Shown: one piece after another, positions 12,475-24,410 of the stretch
How the letters are laid out: every line of letters begins with the position of its first letter
Numbering within the stretch: position 1 is the stretch's first letter
Source of the DNA: Symbiodinium natans
Taxonomy: Eukaryota > Sar > Dinophyceae > Suessiales > Symbiodiniaceae
DNA: 64,000 bases
NCBI GenBank assembly: GCA_905221605.1
Contig: CAJNDS010000011.1
Span: 112,001-176,000 of the forward strand
Direction of reading: 5' to 3'
Notes under the pieces: generated by a model
The model's database searches: none
The model's input: the letters and a program-made list of their open reading frames with translations, nothing else
What the model was told of the DNA's origin: nothing
Made by a program: the position numbers and the translations under genes

Positions 12475-14239
12475 AGGGGGCTGGGCTTGTACGCCGGGAT
12501 CTTGGACAGCTGAGTGCTGTCAGTCCGACGGAGACAGGAAGACAGCGGTTAGCTGCCGCGTGAACCCCAGCTTGCCTCAGCTCTCCAGTCCTGCACTCGT
12601 ATACCCAAACCATATGATCTGAATGAACTGTTGATATGTCCTCTCCGTGCAGCAAGCGGAATCCACCACCCCTGCATTTGCCATCAGCCCATTGCTGTTG
12701 CAAGGTGCCGGCTTAGGAGCAGGGCACGAAGCCATGGCTGCAGAGGTCCATCTCCCACTCTAAATTCATGTTCTGTCGGGTTGCCTTCTTTGGTTACGAC
12801 AGCGTTTACTTTTCCACGCCTGAGTCCCTCACCCCGAGTGGAGATTGCAGGAAGAACTGCATGCTGTCTGCAATGTCTGCAATGGTGGAAGGCACATGAT
12901 GTGGTACCTGCAGTGGAATAGACTCGGACCATGCCTTCTTGCCAGGGTCTGGAGCGGGCTGCGTATGGGTGCTGGGTAGGAGAGCGAGCAGATCGTTTCC
13001 CAATGGTTCATAGCCTTGGTGCATGCTACCCACGACTCCACGCATCCAGCCCACATTTCGAGGCAGGTTGTGCGATCTTCACCCCTCTAAAAGATCTGAT
13101 TGTGGGGGGCTGGGCTTGTACGCCGGGATCTTGGACAGCTGAGTGCTGTCAGTCCGACGGAGACAGGAAGACAGCGGTTAGCTGCCGCGTGAACCCCAGC
13201 TTGCCTCAGCTTTCCAGTCCTGCACTCGTATACCCAAACCATATGAAATGAATGAACTGTTGATATGTCCTCTCCGTGCAGCAAGCGGAATCCACCACCC
13301 CTGCATTTGCCATCAGCCCATTGCTGTTGCAAGGTGCCGGCTTAGGAGCAGGGCACAAAGCCATGGCTGCAGAGGTCCATCTCCCACTCTAAATTCATGT
13401 TCTGTCGGGTTGCCTTCTTTGGTTACGACAGCGTTTACTTTTCCACGCCTGAGTCCCTCACCCCGAGTGGAGATTGCAGGAAGAACTGCATGCTGTCTGC
13501 AATGTCTGCAATGGTGGAAGGCACATGATGTGGTACCTGCAGTGGAATAGACTCGGACCATGCCTTCTTGCCAGGGTCTGGAGCGGGCTGCGTATGGGTG
13601 CTGGGTAGGAGAGCGAGCAGATCGTTTCCCAATGGTTCATAGCCTTGGTGCATGCTACCCACGACTCCACGCATCCAGCCCACATTTCGAGGCAGGTTGT
13701 GCGATCTTCACCCCTCTAAAAGATCTGATTGTGGGGAACTGGGCTTGTACGCCGGGATCTTGGACAGCTGCATGCTGTCTGCAATGTCTGCAATGGTGGA
13801 AGGCACATGATGTGGTACCTGCAGTGGAATAGACTCGGACCATGCCTTCTTGCCAGGGTCTGGAGCGGGCTGCGTATGGGTGCTGGGTAGGAGAGCAAGC
13901 AGATCGTTTCCCAATGGTTCATAGCCTTGGTGCATGCTACCCACGACTCCACGCATCCAGCCCACATTTCGAGGCAGGTTGTGCGATCTTCACCCCTCTA
14001 AAAGATCTGATTGTGGGGGCTGGGCTTGCACGCCGGGATCTTGGACAGCTGAGTGCTGTCAGTCCGACGGAGACAGGAAGACAGCGGTTAGCTGCCGCGT
14101 GAACCCCAGCTTGCCTCAGCTCTCCAGTCCTGCACTCGTATACCCAAACCATATGAAATGAATGAACTGTTGATATGTCCTCTCCGTGCAGCAAGCGGAA
14201 TCCACCACCCCTGCATTTGCCATCAGCCCATTGCTGTTG
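12475..14239. repeat. Tandem array of a 629 bp unit, four copies, one internally deleted
   Basis: Landmarks such as GGGCTTGTACGCCGGGATC begin copies at about 12475, 13105 (629 bp later) and 13734. They begin again near 14020 as GGGCTTGCACGCC. Copies 1 and 2 are almost identical. Copy 3 is only 282 bp because a segment equivalent to 13142-13488 of copy 2 (347 bp) is missing. Copy 4 stops at about 14239, where a different array begins. No domain was recognised in the frames of the unit. Confidence 0.9.
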
Positions 14240-15228
14240 CATATCTGCATGAGCGCCTTTTCCAACTCCGTCATCACTAGCAACGTGCCACAGGCGGTCG
14301 CTCACACCCCTCTGAAGATACGTCTCAGCAGATCTTTTGCTGCAGCGTCAGATTGCATGTGTAGGAGGGTGTCCAGATGGTGCCCGGCTACCGCTATGCG
14401 TTGTGAGAGCAACGCCAACCTGTGCGGAGGGCTTTCCGAACCCCTTCGAAAGGTCGGTTTCTGGGTACTCTGGCTCTTCCAGCACATGGTCATGAAACTC
14501 CAGGTATGCCGGGTATGCCTTGAAACTCGGATGGGAACTGGACATATCTGCCTGCGAGGACATGCAGCTCAAAGCTAGCGCCTTTCACAATTCCGTCATC
14601 ACTAGCCACATGCCACAGCTGCTCACTCACACCGTTCTGAAGATACGTCTCAGCAGATCCTTTGCTGCGGCGGCAGATTGCATGCGTAGGAGGATGTCCA
14701 GCTGGTGCCCGGCTACAGCTCTGCATTGTGAGAGCAACGCGAACTTTAGAAAGGTTGGTTTCTGGGTTCTTGGGCTCTTCCAGCACATGGTCATGAAACT
14801 CCAGGTATGCCGGGTATGCCTTGAAACCAGGATCGGAACTGGACATATCTGCCTGCGAGGACATACAGCTCAAAGCTAGCGCCTTTCCCAACTCCGTCAT
14901 CACTAGCAACGTGCCACAGGCGGTCGCTCACACCCCTCTGAAGATACGTCTCAGCAGATCTTTTGCTGCTGCGTCAGATTGCATGCGTAGGAGGGTGTCC
15001 AGATGGTGCCCGGCTACCGCTATGCGTTGTGAGAGCAACGCGAACCTGTGCGGAGGGCTTTCCGAACCCCTTCGAAAGGTCGGTTTCTGGGTACTCTGGC
15101 TCTTCCAGCACATGGTCAAGAAACTCAAGGTATGCCGGGTTTTCCTTGAAACCAGGATCGGAACTGGAGATATCTGCGTGCGAGGACATACAGCTTAAAG
15201 CTGGCGCCTTTCCAAATGCCCTCCTCCG
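14240..15228. repeat. Tandem array of a 325/301 bp unit, three copies plus a partial fourth
   Basis: The landmark CGTCATCACTAGC follows CCTTT at about 14256, 14581 and 14882, and a degenerate start follows at 15207. The spacings are 325, 301 and 325. The middle copy lacks about 24 bp containing GGAGGGCTTTCCGAACC. Copies 1 and 3 resemble each other more than either resembles copy 2. The array follows directly on the truncated fourth copy of the 629 bp array. Confidence 0.85.
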
Positions 15229-17184
15229 TGCAGGACATACGGATAGAAGCCACAATCACTCGAAGCTAGCGTGCCGCTCTCGCAGCCTCGCGGTGAGATG
15301 CGGTCGTGGCAGCTGACTTCGGAGCTGAGCGACTAGAAGTTGCTTCTGCAAGCTGGCGCGGCTTTGCTGCGTCTCAGATGTGATCGTGGAGTCAAGCGAA
15401 TCAGTTGCCAATCTGCTTCCAGCAGTTGGACTGCAAGTTCTCGCAGCCAGAGCCCAATTTGGTCCGTTTCTGCAGGTCAGTGAAGTCTGGCACGAACTAA
15501 AGCGACGTCGCGGTGGCACGCAGCTTTCCTTCGCAGGGCCTCCAATGGAGCAACGCTCCAGGGTTTAGCCTCGACTCAATTCAGCAATGCAGCTTGCAGC
15601 AGGAGCTACTCCTAGGAACAGGCCACTTAGGCATCGACATCGGCCATTGCGGAGCCAGAACTTCCAACTCTCTCGCACCATTTGAAATTGAAAACATACA
15701 GCTGGACATAGCACAGTCCATCTCTAGGCTGAAGACGTTGAGACAGGCTCCACGCGGAAGGGTGCTGAACAAGTGTGCCCTAAGCCGCTCTTCCCACCTT
15801 CGCACAAGGACCCGCAACCAGTAACAGCCCAAAATGTTGGCAAAGGCAGCGGGGTCAAGAAGCCCTGGATTCGAAGCAGCTGAGAGAGTTTCTTGCAGAG
15901 CTTGTGGCCTTGGAGTTGGTTAGTGTGGTATTCTGTAGGAGTCCCTGTCAGAGAGCTGCGCCATACCAAGTTCGCAGTGCTTGCCTGAAAGGCTGCTGCA
16001 CCGCTGGGTGCGGGGGAATGTTGGCAGAAGGAGGACATGTAAACCGTGAGCAAGAAGCGTCCCTTGCAGGACTCCGGATAAGACGTCCTGCTGTTATTTC
16101 TTGCCAAGCGAATCTGTGGCCCGTCTGCAGGCAGCGCTTGCCCGTCAAGAAAGTTACATCTCGCACAGACCGCAACTTGGAGGAGGTATTGGATGTGGTC
16201 GGCTACATTGGCCACGCTGGCTACACACAGATCTATCGCCTTCGGTCCAAGGCTTGGCCCACTGCCACATCACGGAAGTGTGCAGAGCTTCGCTTTCCGA
16301 CCTGGACACGTGGTCAACTTGGGCTGTCAGGGAGTCTTGGCGGAGCGCTCGCAAGAAGGCACCAGAGGCATAGCTGATGCTCCGGGGCAGTAGGGATTTC
16401 ACTTCTTTGCGTTGGCTCTTGGGCTCTTTAGACTTCAGAGCCCAACCTCAACGAAACCATCTGGAGGAGCCCTCTACTGCACAAGCATGAACCACTTGGC
16501 GGCATGATTGCACCTCTCTTGCGAGAGCATGGAGCGCAGGAATGCCTTTGAGAGCATGTCTGTAAGTTGACTGGGCCAAGGGTACTCAAGTTGCGCTTGC
16601 CATGCTCAGCTTCGTCACTCTGTCCAGGACCGCATCTTCTGACCCGGGCATCCGTCTCCCAAGACTAAGATGCATCGTGCGTGCAGGCTTCTGGGTCAAA
16701 GCCTCATCCGCTTCTGCCAGACTCTCAGCCTCCACATGCCAGTGCAAGGAGGATGTCCCATGATACCCATGAAAGTCACCCTCGTCTGAGTAACGATTTG
16801 GCACTGCAATCCTCACACCGGTGCCGGGGTTTCTTCTAACATTGAAGCCCGCATCCCTGTGGCGGCGCACTGCCTTCAAGAACATTCTGGCCCTCACGCC
16901 GGGCGTGCCACGTGTTGCGCGATCGAACCAATGCACGAACCAATGAACTGCCTCCCTGACGGCATGCAGTTGTGGGAGCAGAGACATGGCAATGCGTCCT
17001 GGCTGCGTGTTGATATTGCGTTCGAGTTTGGTCGAATCCTGTCATGCATCTTGATTTCTTTCATCCCGCAGCCAATCCAATCCACGTGCCCATATTCTGT
17101 TCTTCTGCCTGCTCGCGGCAAATGAGTTCCGCACAGCATGTGATTCGGGCACATCAACGTCACTTCTGTACTTCTACTTGCTCC
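15229..17184. other. Unassigned sequence, no gene recognised
   Basis: Minus-strand frames of 133-175 codons (16586-16987 and 16894-17421) have a balanced amino-acid make-up and could be decayed coding sequence. I recognise no domain in them. Nothing else of note was seen. Confidence 0.4.
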
Positions 17185-19705
17185 CACTTGCCTGACCACA
17201 AGGGGCACTTGAGATGTACCTTCTAAGTTGAAATCTGCTTTCGGATGCCATGCAGCTGAAGTGCAGCAGTCTAGAAGCAACTTGAGGTCCTCACCAGCAC
17301 TAGTGGCCGATCCTACCGGGAGCCGCGGCGGGGATGCCAGATCACGGGCATGCTTGAAGATGCGGCCGACATCAAGGGCTTCGAGAGCTTCGAGAGCTTC
17401 GGGAGCCTGGCGTGCGTGCAAGAAGTTTCAAATCAGATAAACGCAAGACCTGTTCGAGCACCACCTGTTCGAGGTACATTGGTGCATCCGCCCGCTTTGC
17501 CGTCGAAATTCGCAGTTTCCTCGCGGTTGTGGAGCTTGGAGTCAGGTCAGATTTAAGGAACAGCATCCCTCTTCCTGTAAGGGCACTTCAACAAAGATCC
17601 TGACGATTAGATGCTCTCACCATTCTGAGCGCCACCTGCGCCATGGGCCCAGGGGCAGCTGACAGTCTGAGTCTGCTCGGCGAGTGATTGACCGTTCCCC
17701 CTGGCTCTCAGTAGGGGGGCGTCGCTGCTCTGCACCCTCTAGACGGCTCATTCCACCATTGCTTGTTAGCTAGAGTGGGAGGCTGGCAAAGGCACCTTCA
17801 TCACAACTGGAGTCCCGGCGAAAGCCGATGTGCTGGATGCAAGCGTCCGGACCAGTCCTGGAAATGGGGAAGCACACCATCTGTAGTCATTGCAGTCATG
17901 ATTGCCCTTGTGGGCAGTGCAGGGCACAAACGACTGCAAGCCTGTGCCGGCTTGCCAGAAGGCACCTGCTGCCAACTGGCTGCACACATCCACCCATCAA
18001 TCCGTGCTTGCATGTGCTTGCCCTACGAAGGTCATCGCAGACCGTGTGGCACGTCGCGTTCTAAACATCTAATTCGTTCTAGTGCCCCGCGCTACCCAGA
18101 ACAGGCCGTGTACATCGGCGTGCTCATGAAGCTCATGAGCAGTGGACTTCAGCAAAGGGCGGCTGATTCCGTACGAATGACCAGCCGTGCACCGTGTGCC
18201 TCCACATGCCTTATGTGGAAGATTCCTGATACCCTCTGCCTCTGAGTGCATCGTAAATTTGTGGAAGCCTCAGGTCAACAGGCATCCCGTGGACAAGATG
18301 CGGGAAGCTGCCCCACAGCACAGTGGTTTGCTCCGTGCGGCTGAAGGTGGAAAGATCAGGGCCAAACCGAGCAGGATAGTGCGTGGGGCGGGCCGTCGAC
18401 CTCCCCTGGCCTTCATCGAACCCTCGGCGTTTGTCTTGGCCTGTGGGTGTACCGTTGCCTTCGTCGAGCTTCCCCGGGCATCCTGCTCATCCCCCGTCCT
18501 GGTGCGTTTGCCCATGAAAAAGACTGTTGCTACTTGTCGCAGTTGGCTGTCCGCCGTGCTGCGTTTGAGCTCGGATACAACTCGGGGTATGCCATGTGCC
18601 GGATCGAGAATGCTTCGTGGCCTTTCAGAGAGTGAGAGTGAGAGACACAGCAACGGCTCAGAGAGCAAAACGCTACGAAGTTAATTGGATGCACCTCGCA
18701 TTCTTGATCGGACACCTTTGGCCAAGACTATCGTAGCTCAGCTCCAGTGATGGATGCATTATCAGAGGCTGCCGAGTCTGTTGCCGAATTTGAATAAAGA
18801 GAGCAGCGCTCTGCCTCACTGTCGGTCAGAGGCAGTCGCGGTGAAGCGTCTCTGGAGTTGCATAGGAGTCATAGGAGTGGTACGAGGTGTTGATGTGGTG
18901 AGGGCTCGACGAGGCCTCAGTGCCTGCCATGGGTTCGTGGGATCCACAACAAAGGCAAAAGGCGGCATGTAGCAGTCCGAAACGCTGCCGGCCTCCCCAA
19001 ACATTTATGATTGTGTCGGAGATCATGCGTCAAGTCGGCAGGTTCACACAGGCAGGCCTCTGTGTGCCGCTCATGCCACTGTCCATTGTAGCAAGGCTCG
19101 ATGTCCCCCACTATCGCCACTGGAAGCAGCCTCTGTCCACCTTGACTATGCCTCGTCGTGCCCTGAAAGTCTCGCAGTGGGATGCTGCAAGAGTATGCTG
19201 AGCCAGTGACTTGACAGGCCAGGGAAGTTCTATGGCAATGTTCAAGCACGGCGTAGGTGAACTTGAGGGCCCCACCAGCCTTGCAGTGGCGGTTTGCCCA
19301 TTTCCGGATTCCTCTTTGTGCCTTCGAGCCAAGTTAGTTGTGGTGCTTTATGTCTGCTAAGCCAGCTAGGCGAACCCTTAAAGACGCTTAACGAGGTGAT
19401 GGATCAACGAGTGTGCCGTGTGGAAGCGGGCCCTCTGGCAGTGCGGGTCAGTCTGAGAACCACGACCGACACAAACTTTGCACGTTGCTCTTCTGCCCTT
19501 GGCATCTGCCTCGGCGAGCTTGGACACACTGGCCAGGGACGTATCCCGTGTATCTCCCAGCTTGTAATGCACGGGGCGTGCGACTCTTGACTTGCGACGC
19601 GGCGTGTTGGGTCTCTCCTCTTGACCCGCACCCTGCCGTTTCGGAACTTCGCTCGACTGGCTGCGCTTGCTGTTGATGTTCCGAGATGAAGCCGGTGGCC
19701 TTGTC
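17185..19705. repeat. Large tandem duplication, first copy (about 2.5 kb)
   Basis: The copy runs from CCCACTTGCCTGACCACAAGG at about 17183 to GATGAAGCCGGTGGCCTT near 19703, where the second copy starts directly. Between 17345 and 18755 it matches the second copy at an offset of about 2613 with only scattered substitutions. From about 18826 to 19700 the offset is 2948. Near 17375-17400 there is a 9 bp slippage repeat (TTCGAGAGC) that the second copy lacks. Open frames recur in both copies (for example 17763-18245), but that follows from near-identity and is not evidence of coding. Confidence 0.9.
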
Positions 19706-21368
19706 CCACTTGCCTGACCACAAGGGGCACTTGAGATGTACCTTCTAAGGTGTCTTGTGCCTTATTAATGCCATGCAGCTGAAGTGCAGCCGTCTGAACC
19801 AGGTCCTGGCTGTCGGCAAGCGCTACCCAGGGCGCGTCCTGCGGCGAGTCCTGCTTCGAGCCCTGCGGCGTGCCCGGCATGTGCCCATCGGACACGCAAG
19901 GCTGCGTTTTCCATATGTTCCACGGTTCTGGTTGCGAGCCCCACCACTAGGGGCCGCACCTTCCGGGAGCTGTCACGGGCATGCTTGAAGATGCGGCCGA
20001 CATCAAGAGCTTCGGGAGCCTGGCGTGCGTGCAAGAAGTTTCAAATACGATAAACGCAAGACCTGTTCGAGCATCACCTGTTCGAGGTACATTGGTGCAT
20101 CCGCCCGCTTTGCCGTCGAAATTCGGAGTTTCCTCGCAGTTGTGGAGCTTGGAGTCAGGTCAGATTTAAGGAACAGCATCCCTCTTCCTGTAAGGGCACT
20201 TCAACAAAGATCCTGACGATTAGATGCTCTCACCATTCTGAGCGCCACCTGCGCCATGGGCCCAGGGGCAGCTGACAGTCTGAGTCTGCTCGGCGAGTGA
20301 TTGACCGTTCCCCCTGGCTCTCAGTAGGGGGGCGTCGCTGCTCTGCACCCTCTAGACGGCTCATTCCACCATTGCTTGTTAGCTAGAGTGGGAGGCTGGC
20401 AAAGGCACCTTCATCACAACTGGAGTCCCGGCGAAAGCCGATGTGCTGGATGCAAGCGTCCGGACCAATCCTGGAAATGGGGGAGCACACCATCTGTAGT
20501 CATTGCAGTCATGATTACCCTTGTGGGCAGTGCAGGGCACAAACGACTGCAAGCCTGTGCCGGCTTGCCAGAAGGCACCTGCTGCCAACTGGCTGCACAC
20601 ATCCACCCATCAATCCGTGCTTGCATGTGCTTGCCCTACGAAGGTCATCGCAGATCGTGTGGCGCGTCGCGTTCTAAACATCTAATTCGTTCTAGTGCTC
20701 CGCGCTGCCCAGAACAGGCCGTGTACATCGGCGTGCTCATGAAGCTCATGAGCAGTGGACTTCAGCAAAGGGCGGCTGATTCCGTACGAATGACCAGCCG
20801 TGCACCGTGTGCCTCCACATGCCTTATGTGGAAGATTCCTGATACCCTCTGCCTCTGAGTGCATCGTAAATTTGTGGAAGCCTCAGGTCAACAGGCATCC
20901 CGTGGACAAGATGCGGGAAGCTGCCCCACAGCACAGTGGTTTGCTCCGTGCGGCTGAAGGTGGAAAGATCAGGGCCAAACCGAGCAGGATAGTGCGTGGG
21001 GCGGGCCGTCGACCTCCCCTGGCCTTCATCGAACCCTCGGCGTTTGTCTTGGCCTGTGGGTGTACCGTTGCCTTCGTCGAGCTTCCCCGGGCAGCCTGCT
21101 CATCCCCCGTCTTGGTGCGTTTGCCCATGAAAAAGACTGTTGCTACTTGTCGCAGTTGGCTGTCCGCCGTGCTGCGTTTGAGCTCGGATACAACTCGGGG
21201 TATGCCATGTGCCGGATCGAGAATGCTTCGTGGCCTTTCAGAGAGTGAGAGTGAGAGACCCAGCAACGGCTCAGAGAGCAAAACGCTACGAAGTTAATTG
21301 GATGCACCTCGCATTCTTGATCGGACACCTTTGGCCAAGACTGTCGTAGCTCAGCTCCAGTGATGGAT

Positions 21369-21769
21369 GCGTAGATCAGCGTTGTCCATATTTGCTTGTG
21401 AGGCTTGCCCCGCACTTTGTCCCTCGCCCTCGGCCTTGTTTTGCAGACTCTGCACAGGGCCTTTTGGATTCTCTCCCTCCGGGCGTCCGGCCGCTCTCAC
21501 AGCCACGTGTGGAATGCCGCGCCACTTGAACATCTGCAGGGCCTCTGAGATGCCGGCCAGTAGGCAACTTCGCGCGTCACCTTCGTTCGTCACCTTCGTG
21601 CGTCACCTTCGTGAGTCACCTGAGCATGGCGTGCCACTAGCATGTTTGAGTGATATGTCGCTCAGCTGTTGCTATGTTGGCTTGGTGAGCTGTCATCAAC
21701 TGTTCCCATGTCGTTATGCTGGGGCTGCGGGTAGTCCTCGGTATGGATGCGCTGCCGTCATCCTTATTG
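21369..21769. other. Segment particular to the second large copy
   Basis: Both copies share CAGCTCCAGTGATGGATGC upstream and GTCGGTCAGAG downstream. The first copy has about 70 bp between them (18756-18825) and this copy about 400 bp. The segment includes a 13 bp tandem repeat and an open minus-strand frame of 80 codons (21351-21593) reading through MFKWRGIPHVAVRAAGRPEG. Its balanced make-up hints at old coding sequence, but I cannot name it. It could be an insertion here or sequence deleted from the first copy. Confidence 0.6.
21576..21620. repeat. 13 bp tandem repeat, four copies
   Basis: GTCACCTTCGTKM units begin at 21576, 21589, 21602 and 21615, the last one partial. It lies inside the segment particular to the second large copy. 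Confidence 0.9.
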
Positions 21770-22652
21770 TCGGTCAGAGACAGTCGCGGTGAAGCGTCTC
21801 TGGAGTTGCATAGGAGTCATAGGAGTGGTACGAGGTGTTGATGTGGTGAGGGCTCGACGAGGCCTCAGTGCCTGCCATGGGTTCGTGGGATCCACAACAA
21901 AGGCAAAAGGCGGCATGTAGCAGTCCGAAACGCTGCCGGCCTCCCAAAACATTTATGATTGTGTCGGAGATCATGCGTCAAGTCGGCAGGTTCACACAGG
22001 CAGGCCTCTGTGTGCCGCTCATGCCACTGTCCATTGTAGCAAGGCTCGATGTCCCCCACTATCGCCACTGGAAGCAGCCTCTGTCCACCTTGACTATGCC
22101 TCGTCGTGCCCTGAAAGTCTCGCAGTGGGATGCTGCAAGAGTATGCTGAGCCAGTGACTTGACAGGCCAGGGAAGTTCTATGGCAATGTTCAAGCACGGC
22201 GTAGGTGAACTTGAGGGCCCCACCAGCCTTGCAGTGGCGGTTTGCCCATTTCCGGATTCCTCTTTGTGCCTTCGAGCCAAGTTAGTTGTGGTGCTTTATG
22301 TCTGCTAAGCCAGCTAGGCGAACCCTTAAAGACGCTTAACGAGGTGATGGATCAACGAGTGTGCCGTGTGGAAGCGGGCCCTCTGGCAGTGCGGGTCAGT
22401 CTGAGAACCACGACCGGCACAAACTTTGCACGTTGCTCTTCTGCCCTTGGCATCTGCCTCGGCGAGCTTGGACACACTGGCCAGGGACGTATCCCGTGTA
22501 TCTCCCAGCTTGTAATGCACGGGGCGTGCGACTCTTGACTTGCGACGCGGCGTGTTGGGTCTCTCCTCTTGACCCGCACCCTGCCGTTTCGGAACTTCGC
22601 TCGACTGGCTGCGCTTGCTGTTGATGTTCCGAGATGAAGCCGGTGGCCTATA

Positions 22653-24410
22653 GTCGTCTGTCGCAGCTCATTGGTGTCCCTGCATGGAGGCCCACGGCGA
22701 GAGGCCTCAAAGAGACAAAGCTGAGAAGCTCTGCCTTTGCCCGGCGCTCGCTTACATGGTATCTGTGGTCAGGGTGCGTGGGTGAACTGTCTGTGCGCCC
22801 CCGATTCCGAACTTTGGGCCGGCCACTGTGCCCACCCATCAATGCGCAGGTCGTGAGTGCTCCATTGCCAACGCGACGACGAAGTTGATCTGTCCAAGCC
22901 TGCTGGGCCTGCCTCCTTGCGTGCCAATTGCCCTTCGACATGCCAGCCTCCCTTCCGCACTTTCGTGCGCAGTCTGAGCGCCCTCTCAGTTCCGCGCACT
23001 TCTGTAAATTTCGCCCAAGCTGTCAGCCAGCATGGGCACGGACGTTGCAAATCCCTGCTGATAGAGTATCTCACGTTGCGCCACCCCCAGAAGTAACTAA
23101 GTAGGGAAGTGCTCATTTGGGAGATGTTAGAATCGCTACTGCAGCCCCCCCATTCGGCCCTTCGGCCCCTTGCAGACCCTATGAGCATGAGGCTGAGACG
23201 CAGTGTGCGCAACAGCTTTCAAGCTGGTACGGCTAGGGAGCAGCATTTGCTCCACAGTGGGGTCTGTAGCACTACAGTCACTACAATCAAAATGCCCTAC
23301 CGTTTCGATCGAAAGTTGGCACCTTATGCACAGCAGCTTGCGACTCCGAGAAAACGCTGCTGGCGTCGAGCTCAGATGCGGTAGGCAAATCCACCAACGG
23401 AATAAGAGCCTCAGGGAATTGAGGGCACTGAGGTAGGTGGCTCGATGCTGAACGTAGTCCCCGTGCCACTGAATTGGGCACGTTGTCCCCAAAGATGACG
23501 TGCATCACTGAAAGTATCCTATAGAAATCTCTTCACTCTACGACCCGCAAGCTTCAACTCTAGGGCAGCGGCATTCCAGGAGCTCATTTCTAAGCTTGCC
23601 CGCCATGCCAAGCAGGCTGGTTGTTGGTCGCCTTCCCGGTGCTTGATGACTTCTCGGATTCTAGAAAGTGTCCAATACAATCTAAGGACTCCGCAGTCGT
23701 GGGAAGCATGGCGCAGGACAATACCCAAGACTGCACCGAAGCCTAAGTCGGTTATGGCCTTCATCAGTCATGCAAGAGTATGTAGGTGGCGTAGATGTTG
23801 CAAAAAGGGAGGTTTTCGGCATCACGCGTTGGAGGCATGCCAGCTTCGGTTGCCTGCCACCGTGTGTGCTTGTTGCCCTGGCGTGCATGTCTTTTCGTTG
23901 CCAAGATGTTCTGAAGGCGCTGCATCAGGCCTGATCGCCGTGATGCCCTGACGAAGTAGCAACCCGTGGTGGCACCGCTTTCGGGCTTGTGCAGCGCAGC
24001 CGTCTGCTAGATTAGCCGGCTGATTCTTGGCCGCCTTCCGAGCTGGTGCCCGGGCAGTCCACGGATTTTGACAATGTTCACAAGCACTCCGCCGCCTATT
24101 CCACCCAAGCGGTCGAAGGTGCTCTTCATCTGCCATCCTCCTCAGACCCGCCAGAGTCGTTGCCCTCCTGCTACCACTCGGCTTGAGGCGCTGCACTGTG
24201 ACTCTGACTGCCAAGATCTACCAAAGGCTCTGAAGGCTCATCACAGGTGGATCGTGACTTTCGCTTCCGTTGGTGGGCTTGGGGACATGAGTCTTGCAGC
24301 TGCTAGTCACAGGATCTGGCCGCAAGTACAGCGTAGGCCCGCCACCGCCTTGTCTAAAGGGCAACTCTTTACTACTTCAAAGTGCCCGTAAGGACCACTA
24401 CCGACTGCCA
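22653..24410. other. Unassigned sequence, no gene recognised
   Basis: Frames of 75-147 codons on both strands lack recognisable domains. A run of eight C precedes a short direct repeat (TTCGGCCC) near 23145-23170. Nothing further could be supported. Confidence 0.45.

Larger units (their letters stand above)
19706..22652. repeat. Large tandem duplication, second copy (about 2.95 kb)
   Basis: This repeats the preceding block head to tail. The first part, about 19706-19970, is less similar to its partner and carries a different interior. From about 19975 to 21368 and from 21770 to 22650 the match is nearly perfect. The copy is longer mainly because of a segment at about 21369-21769 that is only about 70 bp in the first copy. 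No known protein or RNA was recognised. Confidence 0.9.

Noticed and set aside
12475-15228. Regular repeats considered as a CRISPR array
   Set aside because: Units are hundreds of bases and tandem, without short identical repeats separated by unique spacers. The genome looks eukaryotic.
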